In this document: positions 1-6,103 of the stretch, piece by piece
How positions within the stretch are numbered: position 1 is the stretch's first letter
Layout: the number at the start of each line of letters is the position of its first letter
Assembly: GCF_002934685.1 (NCBI RefSeq)
Contig: NZ_NKHL01000105.1
Location: forward strand, 1-36,108
Source of the DNA: Pseudomonas bohemica
Lineage (GTDB): Bacteria; Pseudomonadota; Gammaproteobacteria; Pseudomonadales; Pseudomonadaceae
Length of the DNA: 36,108 bases
Reading direction: 5' to 3'
The notes under the pieces: generated by a model
Database searches by the model: none
What the model saw: the letters and a program-made list of their open reading frames with translations, nothing else
What the model was told of the DNA's origin: nothing
Made by a program: the position numbers and the translations under genes

Positions 1-22
1 ATCAGGCCGACCTGGTAAAAGC

Positions 23-46
23 ACGGCCTGCCTGACGGCAGGCCGT
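23..46 (-). terminator. Perfect 10-bp hairpin, possible terminator
   Basis: ACGGCCTGCC (23-32) and GGCAGGCCGT (37-46) are perfectly complementary with a TGAC loop. Read on the minus strand the stem is followed after two bases by TTTT, so it could end a minus-strand transcript; on the plus strand no T run follows. No gene that it would end is visible in the window. Confidence 0.35.
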
Positions 47-314
47 TACCGGCCCGCACACAAAAAATCTGACAGTCCCCGGCAGCCGCGAAAACGAGTG
101 CCAGACGATAGATGTACAACTGACCCAGCGCATTCGCTGCCGTCGTAACCTGCGGCGTATCGAGGTCGCACGCACACAATTCCCCAGCACAATTTCCTAT
201 AGGAGCCCGGCGTGCCAGCGACATGTCTGTTGGCTCGGCACCGAGGCTGTCGAGCGCAAGCCAGAGCGGCTGAGCCTGCCTGCACCGACGGTTTCAACCA
301 GCGTCAAAAACGAC

Positions 315-340
315 GGAACCTTTTATTTGCGATGATGTTA
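315..340 (+). promoter_or_regulatory. Candidate ECF-sigma-like promoter
   Basis: GGAAC at 315-319 is followed after 17 bases by GTTA at 337-340. GGAAC-N16/17-GTT is the general shape of promoters used by ECF (extracytoplasmic function) sigma factors. It lies about 190 bases before rsbR. A single short match may be chance. Confidence 0.25.
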
Positions 341-342
341 GC

Positions 343-371
343 TTGACACCAAGCAGCCGGCAGGGTATTTC
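343..371 (+). promoter_or_regulatory. Candidate sigma-70 promoter for rsbR
   Basis: A perfect -35 box TTGACA (343-348), a 17-base spacer and a -10-like TATTTC (366-371) face rsbR. This is the best housekeeping promoter pattern in the leader. It partly follows the ECF-like pattern just upstream, so the operon could have two start sites. Confidence 0.45.
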
Positions 372-527
372 GTCGCATCCGCTCTCTCTCTAACCAAAAG
401 CGCTTTGTATTTAACAAGTTAGGAACACTCCGGCACCGGCCGCCGTTCCTGACCTTATTTCTTGTGTCTGGCCTCGTCGCGTCTTCAATCCCAGCACCGG
501 CAAGCAAAACCTCAGGAGCCAAATCTC

Positions 528-1379
528 ATGGCAGTACTGCAGCAAACCACCGTGGACTCTCTCAAACGTTCCGAAGCCCAGCTCTCCGCACGCTGGCTCG
601 CGGACCTGGAAGCCAGTGGTGCCACGCGCAATCTAAAAGCCGAAGACCTCAGCCAGCAGACCGGCGAGTTTCTGCGTCTGCTGACCTCCACCCTCGAGAA
701 AGGTGGCTCGCAAAGCGTTACCGCCAGCGATTGGGAAGAAGTGCGGCAATTCCTTGAAAAGCTCTCGCACCAACGCGCGTTGGCGGGTCAGGACTCGCAG
801 CAGACCGCCCATTTCATCTTCTCCCTAAAAGGCCCGCTGTTCAGCCTGCTGCAAGAAGAGCTGGCTGATCGCCCGGCCGTGCTCGCCGAGCAGCTGTGGG
901 AGATCTCTCAGTTGCTGGACGGGCTGGGTATGCACACCATCCGCACCTATCAGAAGTCCCGCGAGTCGGTGATCAAGCGTCAGCAGGAAGAGCTGCTGGA
1001 ACTGTCCACTCCGGTGGTCAAGCTGTGGGACGGCGTGCTGGCATTACCGATGATCGGCACCCTGGACTCCCAGCGCACTCAAGTGGTCATGGAGTCACTG
1101 CTGCAGCGCATCGTCGACACCGGTTCTGAAATCGCCATCATCGACATCACCGGCGTGCCGACCGTGGACACATTGGTAGCGCAGCATCTGCTCAAGACCG
1201 TCACCGCCATTCGCCTGATGGGTGCCGATTGCATCATCAGTGGCGTACGGCCGCAGATCGCCCAGACCATCGTGCACCTGGGGCTGGACCTGCAGGGCGT
1301 GGTCACCAAGGCCAATCTGGCCGACGCCCTGGCATTGGCCCTGCGTCGCCTGGGTCTGACCGTCGCCAAGGCGGTATAA
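528..1379 (+). CDS. rsbR: RsbR-like stressosome scaffold/sensor protein
   Basis: This 283-residue protein has an all-helical N-terminal domain (about 10-150, RsbRD-type rather than the non-haem globin fold of Bacillus RsbRA) and a C-terminal STAS domain (about 160-278). In stressosomes the N-terminal domain senses and the STAS domain builds a core with RsbS that captures the RsbT kinase. The STAS domain keeps the RsbR signature DITGVPTVDT and GVRPQIAQT; Thr215 and Thr247 appear to be the two phosphorylatable threonines of the family. The ATG at 528 is chosen because AGGAG stands at 514-518; an upstream in-frame TTG at 462 has no such site. The stop is 4 bases before rsbS. The signal sensed cannot be told from the sequence. 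Confidence 0.9.
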   Translation: MAVLQQTTVDSLKRSEAQLSARWLADLEASGATRNLKAEDLSQQTGEFLRLLTSTLEKGGSQSVTASDWEEVRQFLEKLSHQRALAGQDSQQTAHFIFSLKGPLFSLLQEELADRPAVLAEQLWEISQLLDGLGMHTIRTYQKSRESVIKRQQEELLELSTPVVKLWDGVLALPMIGTLDSQRTQVVMESLLQRIVDTGSEIAIIDITGVPTVDTLVAQHLLKTVTAIRLMGADCIISGVRPQIAQTIVHLGLDLQGVVTKANLADALALALRRLGLTVAKAV

Positions 1380-1383
1380 GCCC

Positions 1384-1746
1384 ATGGAGCGGATTCCGAT
1401 TCTGCAGATGGGTGACTTTCTGCTCGTCACTATTCAGGTAGACATGCACGACCAGTTGGCGCTGACGCTGCAGGACGATCTGTCCGAGCGCATCAGCAAG
1501 ACCTCGGCCCGTGGCGTGCTGATCGACATCTCGGCGCTGGACATGGTCGATTCCTTCATCGGCCGTATGATCGGCATGATTTCCGGGCTGTCGCGGATCA
1601 TGGACGCCGAAACCGTGCTGGTGGGCATGCAGCCTGCCGTGGCGATCACCCTGGTGGAGCTGGGCATGACACTTCCGGGGGTGAGCACTGCGCTCAACGT
1701 CGAGCGTGGCATGGCGCTGTTGCGCGAGCGGGCCTATTCACAATGA
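1384..1746 (+). CDS. rsbS: RsbS-like STAS-domain stressosome antagonist
   Basis: This 120-residue protein is a single STAS domain. In the known system RsbS forms the stressosome core with RsbR and holds RsbT until RsbT phosphorylates it. The phosphoacceptor region is intact: the motif DMVDSFIG places Ser57 where RsbS proteins carry their conserved phosphorylated serine, and the later GMQPAVAITLVELG is typical of the family. It begins 4 bases after rsbR and its stop overlaps the rsbT start (ATGA), which indicates translational coupling and near-equal output with RsbT. Confidence 0.92.
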   Translation: MERIPILQMGDFLLVTIQVDMHDQLALTLQDDLSERISKTSARGVLIDISALDMVDSFIGRMIGMISGLSRIMDAETVLVGMQPAVAITLVELGMTLPGVSTALNVERGMALLRERAYSQ

Positions 1747-2147
1747 ACGTGTGCAGCAGCGGCACTCAGGGCATTCATATCGAGCAGGATGTAGTGCTGG
1801 CCCGGCAAATGGCGCGCAAGCTGGCCCAGGACCGCGGCATGCGCCTGATCGACCTGACCAAGCTGGTGACCGCAGTCAGCGAGCTGGCGCGCAACACCAT
1901 GGTCTATGGCGGTGGCGGCGACATGGACTGGGAAATCATCGAAGACGGTGCACGCACCGGTCTGAAGCTGACCTTCCGTGATGAAGGCCCCGGTATTCCT
2001 GACCTGAAACTGGCCATGACCGACGGCTGGACTTCCGGCGGCGGGCTGGGACTGGGCCTGACCGGAGCCAAGCGTCTGGTCGATGATTTCGAGCTGGACA
2101 CTGCGCCGGGCGCGGGCACCCGGGTGACGATCTACAAATGGACCTGA
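1743..2147 (+). CDS. rsbT: RsbT-like switch serine/threonine kinase
   Basis: This 134-residue GHKL-fold kinase matches RsbT. The N box SELARNT has Asn51, the G1 box is DEGPGIPD (80-87) and the glycine-rich G2 box runs from about 99 to 105, so ATP binding should be intact. RsbT phosphorylates RsbR and RsbS in the stressosome and, once released, activates a partner; in Bacillus that partner is the phosphatase RsbU. No separate RsbU is in the window, so the downstream HATPase-PP2C protein or one of the kinases is the likely local partner (inference). The gene overlaps rsbS by 4 bases and the next gene by 10. Confidence 0.92.
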   Translation: MNVCSSGTQGIHIEQDVVLARQMARKLAQDRGMRLIDLTKLVTAVSELARNTMVYGGGGDMDWEIIEDGARTGLKLTFRDEGPGIPDLKLAMTDGWTSGGGLGLGLTGAKRLVDDFELDTAPGAGTRVTIYKWT

Positions 2148-3151
2148 GACTGCACAGCAGCCTGACGCAAGTATTGGCCATTGAGGACACCAGTCAGGTC
2201 GGACATGCGCGGCGCGTCGCCCAGAAGCTCGCCGAGCAATTGGGCTTCGATGCCATCGACTCCGGCCGTGTGGCGTTGGTGGTTACGGAATTGGCCAGCA
2301 ACATCCTCAAGCACGCCGGTAACGGGGAGTTGCACCTGCGTTCGTTAGCGGGATCCGTTGCGGGGCTTGAAGTCATTGCCATCGACCGCGGCCAGGGCTT
2401 TGACCTGAACGATTGCATGGCCGATGGCTTTTCCACCCGTGGCACCCAGGGCATCGGTCTGGGTTCGATCCTGCGTCAGGCACAGGTGTTCGACGTGTAC
2501 ACCGACAATCGCGGAACGGTACTGCTGACGCGCTTTCATCCGCGTTCGGCAGTGGTCAAGGACTTGCGCCTGGGGGTGACCCAGCACTCGTTGCACAACG
2601 ACCCGGCCTGCGGCGATGCCTGGGAAGTGGCAATCGCAGGGCAGCAAGTGAGCCTGCTGATGATCGATGGCCTGGGCCACGGTCCTGATGCCAAAGAAGC
2701 CGCGCAGGCGGGCGCCGTGGCGTTCAACCGTGATCCCTTCGGCGATTCAGGCTTGTTGCTCGACGACATTCACCGCGAGATGCACGGCACTCGCGGTGGC
2801 GCTGTGGCCATCGCGCAATTCGATGCGGCGCAGGATCACTTGCGCTTCATCGGCATCGGCAATATCGGCGCGACGCTGATCGGCGAGGGCAAATCCCGGG
2901 GCCTGGCGTCGCACCCCGGTATCGTCGGGCTGCAATACCGCAGGATCCCGGCCGCAGGCTACCCTCAGTGCGTCGGGCAGCTTTTGATCCTTTACAGCGA
3001 CGGCCTGCAATCGCGTTGGAATCTTCGCGACTATCCGGGTCTGATGTATCGACACCCGGCCATTATCGCGGCCGTGCTGCATCGCGATTATTGTCGGGGC
3101 AGGGATGACGTAACGGTATTGGTGACTGCTCTGGAGACGTTCGATGACTGA
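2138..3151 (+). CDS. HATPase-PP2C (SpoIIE/RsbX-like) fusion protein
   Basis: This 337-residue protein joins an N-terminal RsbT/RsbW-like ATPase domain (about 5-135) to a C-terminal SpoIIE-type PP2C phosphatase (about 145-330). The ATPase part keeps the N box TELASN (Asn55), G1 DRGQGFD (83-89) and a G2-like region around 102-109. The phosphatase part keeps metal-binding acids: GDAW (Asp160), DGLGHG (Asp177), SDGL (Asp288) and RDDVT (Asp323/324). Bacillus RsbX, which dephosphorylates RsbR and RsbS, is a bare PP2C domain of about 200 residues, so this is an enlarged relative with its own kinase-like domain. It could reset the stressosome, act as the RsbT target, or do both. It overlaps rsbT by 10 bases and the next gene by 8. 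Confidence 0.85.
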   Translation: MDLRLHSSLTQVLAIEDTSQVGHARRVAQKLAEQLGFDAIDSGRVALVVTELASNILKHAGNGELHLRSLAGSVAGLEVIAIDRGQGFDLNDCMADGFSTRGTQGIGLGSILRQAQVFDVYTDNRGTVLLTRFHPRSAVVKDLRLGVTQHSLHNDPACGDAWEVAIAGQQVSLLMIDGLGHGPDAKEAAQAGAVAFNRDPFGDSGLLLDDIHREMHGTRGGAVAIAQFDAAQDHLRFIGIGNIGATLIGEGKSRGLASHPGIVGLQYRRIPAAGYPQCVGQLLILYSDGLQSRWNLRDYPGLMYRHPAIIAAVLHRDYCRGRDDVTVLVTALETFDD

Positions 3152-4019
3152 CAACCCCGCCCACGTCGCCCTTGAGGAGTCAGCAGAGCTGCGGCAATTG
3201 CGTGACCAGGCCGACGCCCTGCGCGCCGAACTGGATGAGACCAATCAGGGCGTGCTGGCGCTGTATGCTGAACTCGATACTCAGGCCCAGCAATTGCGCC
3301 AGGCGTCTGACCTGAAAAGCCGTTTCCTTTCCTACATGAGTCACGAGTTCCGCACGCCGCTGGGTTCGATCCTCAGCATTGCCAGCCTGCTCAGTGACGA
3401 ACTCGACGGTCCGCTCAGCCCCGAACAGCACAAGCAGGTGGCATTTGTCAGCACAGCCGCTCGTGAACTGAGCGACATGGTCGATGACCTGCTGGATCTG
3501 GCCAAGATCGAGGCAGGGCGCATCAGCATTTCGCCGGCCTGGTTCGACATGTTCGACCTGTTCTCGGCCTTGCGCGGCATGTTCCGGCCGATTGTCGATA
3601 CCTCGGCGGTGGACCTGATCTTCGAAGAGCCCGTCGGTTTGCCGAGGCTGTACACCGACGACAAGAAACTCGCGCAGATCCTGCGTAACTTCATCTCCAA
3701 TTCGCTGAAATTCACGCAGCGTGGCGAAGTCCGCGTATCGGCCAGCCTCGCGGGCGAGCGCGAAGTGCGCTTCGCCGTGACCGACACGGGCATCGGCATC
3801 CCGCCGCAGTTGCACGGCGCGTTGTTCGAGGATTTCACTCAAGTTGACTCACCCCTGCAGAAACGTCTGCGCGGTACGGGCCTGGGACTGTCGCTGTGCA
3901 AACGTTTCGCCGAGTTGCTGGGCGGCCGCGTCGGGCTGGAAAGTCGGCCGGGCGTCGGGTCGACCTTTTATGTGGTGATTCCGCTGGCGCTGGCGCAGGA
4001 GCACGGCGATGAAAGCTGA
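3144..4019 (+). CDS. Small soluble sensor histidine kinase linked to the stressosome
   Basis: This 291-residue kinase has no membrane segment or recognisable input domain. A coiled-coil-like stretch (about 12-58, rich in Leu, Gln and Glu) leads directly into the HisKA H box SHEFRTPLGS (His67). A complete HATPase domain follows with N box RNFISNSLKF, G1 DTGIGIP and G2 GTGLGLSLC. Kinases of this short build are found next to RsbRST modules in Gram-negative bacteria, where the kinase is thought to receive the stressosome signal directly. GGAG lies 7 bases before the ATG. It overlaps both neighbours (8 and 11 bases), so it belongs to the same operon. Confidence 0.88.
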   Translation: MTDNPAHVALEESAELRQLRDQADALRAELDETNQGVLALYAELDTQAQQLRQASDLKSRFLSYMSHEFRTPLGSILSIASLLSDELDGPLSPEQHKQVAFVSTAARELSDMVDDLLDLAKIEAGRISISPAWFDMFDLFSALRGMFRPIVDTSAVDLIFEEPVGLPRLYTDDKKLAQILRNFISNSLKFTQRGEVRVSASLAGEREVRFAVTDTGIGIPPQLHGALFEDFTQVDSPLQKRLRGTGLGLSLCKRFAELLGGRVGLESRPGVGSTFYVVIPLALAQEHGDES

Positions 4020-5949
4020 TACGCGGCTGCTGATCGTCGATGACAACCAGGCAACCCGCTACGCCTTGCGTCGGCGTATGGAGCGTCAGGGATTCATCGT
4101 GCTGGAAGCCGGTACCGGCACCGAAGGCCTGGCGCTGATAGCCGCACAGATCCCCGATGCACTGATCCTCGACGTCAACCTGCCGGACATGAGTGGCTTC
4201 GATATCGTGCGGCAGTTGCGCAGCGAACCGCGCACCGCGTTGCTGCCGGTGGTGCACGTGTCGGCGGCGTCGATCCAGACCGGCGATATCGTCACAGGCC
4301 TTGAGGCCGGTGCCGATGCTTATCTGGTTCATCCAGTGGACCCAGACGTGCTGTTGGCGACCCTGCGCACGCTGCTGCGGGTGCGCGATACCGAGTTTGC
4401 GCTGCGCGACAGTGAAGACCGTTTCCGCGAGATTTTCGCCAACGTTTCGGCACCGATCGCGGTCATGGACAGCGAGCTGAAAGTCCATGAATGCAACCAC
4501 GCCTTTTCCCGGCTGATCGCCCAGGGCTCGGGCGAAAATGCGGTGTTGCAATGCTTCAGCGACGATCAGGCGCCTGCCATTGCCGGCCTGCGTGAAGCGC
4601 TGGTAGCGGGCGAGCGCTGGAAGGGCATCCTGGGCATGCTGGTCCAGGGCGATCTGCGCGAGACCGAATGGCAAGTGTCGCCTTATCGGGTCGATGGCCT
4701 GAGTCTGGTGTTCGTCGAAGACGTCACTGAGCATCGACGTCGCGAGCAGTCGCATCTTCAGCAGCTCGATACCGTCAACACGCAACTGGCCCACGAAGTG
4801 GCCGAGCGTGCCAGGACCGAAGCGCAGCTGTTGCAGGCGCAGAAGATGGATGCGATCGGTAAGCTGACCGGTGGCATTGCGCACGACTTCAACAACCTGC
4901 TGACGGGCATCGTCACCGGCCTTGAGCTTATCAAGAAGCGCACCGAGGACGGCCGCCTCGAGAAAGTCCTGGTCTATGCCGATGCGGCACTGGCATCGGC
5001 GAAAAGCGCCGCCACGCTGACCCACCGCCTGTTGGCCTTCGCCCGCCAGCAGCCCCTGGACACGCGTCCTGCGGACGTCAATCAATACGTGCTCTCCCTC
5101 GAGAATCTGCTTAGCCGAACCATCGGCAAACGCATCGGGCTCACCCTCGAATTGACCTCGCGCAGCGCCGTGGCGATGGTCGACGCCGGACAGCTGGAAA
5201 GCGCGGTGCTCAATCTGGTGATCAATGCCCGGGATGCATTGCCTCAGGGCGGCAATATCTGGATCAGCACCTACGAAGCCTATTCCCAGGGCAATTCGCG
5301 CCTGGCCGATGGGCCGTACATCGCCCTGACCGTGCGCGATGACGGGGTGGGCATCGAACACCACCTGATCGACAAGGTGTTCGACCCGTTCTTTACGACC
5401 AAACCCATCGGCGAAGGCACCGGGCTGGGTTTGTCGACCGTCTATGGCTTCGCCCGGCAATCCGGCGGCGACGTGCACATTCGCAGCGTCGTGGGCCACG
5501 GCACGGAGGTGACCCTGATGCTGCCCGCCGCGCTGGAGCAGACTGTCGCGCCGCAACCGGTGCTGGAAACCACCGGCCTGGGCGCAGGCGAGCACGTGCT
5601 GATCGTCGAAGACACCGCCTCCGTGCGCATGTTCGTCAACGAAATTCTCACCGACGCCGGATATCGCTGCACCCAGGCCGCCGACGTAAGCACCGCACTG
5701 AGGCTGCTCGAGCATGATCCCTCGATCGATCTGTTGCTGACTGATGTGGGTATGCCGCAGATGAACGGCCGCGAACTGGCACAGCGGATGCGAGTGTGGC
5801 GACCTAGCGCGCCGGTGCTGTTCATGACCGGCTACGCGGAAAACGCCCTGAACCGCCAGAGTTTTCTGGGCAAGGGCATGGATATGATCACTAAAGCGTT
5901 CCAGCTCGCCGAGTTTCTCAACAAAGTGAGAGCGATGCTGGATGCATGA
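4009..5949 (+). CDS. Hybrid histidine kinase, REC-PAS-HisKA-HATPase-REC
   Basis: This 646-residue cytoplasmic protein has a receiver (about 5-125, acceptor Asp55), a PAS domain (about 130-245), a short coiled coil, a HisKA domain with H box AHDFNN (His292), a HATPase domain (N box VINARDAL, G1 DDGVGI, G2 GTGLGL) and a second receiver (about 525-645, acceptor Asp579). The N-terminal receiver could take phosphate from the small kinase just upstream and control this kinase (inference). The Lys normally conserved near the end of a receiver is His108 in the first receiver (LVHPVDP), and the second reads ITKAF instead of ITKPF. AGGAG stands 7 bases before the ATG, inside the previous gene. It ends 154 bases before bphP. 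Confidence 0.9.
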   Translation: MKADTRLLIVDDNQATRYALRRRMERQGFIVLEAGTGTEGLALIAAQIPDALILDVNLPDMSGFDIVRQLRSEPRTALLPVVHVSAASIQTGDIVTGLEAGADAYLVHPVDPDVLLATLRTLLRVRDTEFALRDSEDRFREIFANVSAPIAVMDSELKVHECNHAFSRLIAQGSGENAVLQCFSDDQAPAIAGLREALVAGERWKGILGMLVQGDLRETEWQVSPYRVDGLSLVFVEDVTEHRRREQSHLQQLDTVNTQLAHEVAERARTEAQLLQAQKMDAIGKLTGGIAHDFNNLLTGIVTGLELIKKRTEDGRLEKVLVYADAALASAKSAATLTHRLLAFARQQPLDTRPADVNQYVLSLENLLSRTIGKRIGLTLELTSRSAVAMVDAGQLESAVLNLVINARDALPQGGNIWISTYEAYSQGNSRLADGPYIALTVRDDGVGIEHHLIDKVFDPFFTTKPIGEGTGLGLSTVYGFARQSGGDVHIRSVVGHGTEVTLMLPAALEQTVAPQPVLETTGLGAGEHVLIVEDTASVRMFVNEILTDAGYRCTQAADVSTALRLLEHDPSIDLLLTDVGMPQMNGRELAQRMRVWRPSAPVLFMTGYAENALNRQSFLGKGMDMITKAFQLAEFLNKVRAMLDA

Positions 5950-6089
5950 CGATTACCCATTTGTGCAGTGATATCAGTGGGCAATCATCCACGGGCTCGC
6001 AAATTTTGTTACTGTTTACGCCAATTCAACTTAGTGCCAACCTTAGGGCACCCACCTTTGACGAAAGTCCGTGGGACGCGTCGGGGGTG

Positions 6090-6095
6090 AAGGAG
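6090..6095 (+). promoter_or_regulatory. Ribosome binding site that decides the TTG start of bphP
   Basis: AAGGAG ends 8 bases before the TTG at 6104. No in-frame ATG occurs before the chromophore-binding Cys, so this site makes TTG the best start. Confidence 0.7.
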
Positions 6096-6103
6096 ATCCA
6101 GTT

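Larger units (their letters stand above)
1..527. other. Leader region upstream of the stressosome operon, no gene seen
   Basis: No convincing gene lies here: the open frames are short, arginine-rich and lack ribosome binding sites, as expected by chance in GC-rich DNA. The region holds a perfect hairpin near its left edge (23-46) and two overlapping promoter-like patterns around 315-371. The rsbR leader would be about 150 bases long if either promoter is used. Confidence 0.6.

Noticed and set aside
3835..5715. A 626-codon open frame on the minus strand
   Set aside because: It lies wholly opposite the hybrid kinase gene, is rich in His, Gln, Arg and Gly, and shows no family motifs; it is the usual mirror frame of a GC-rich gene.
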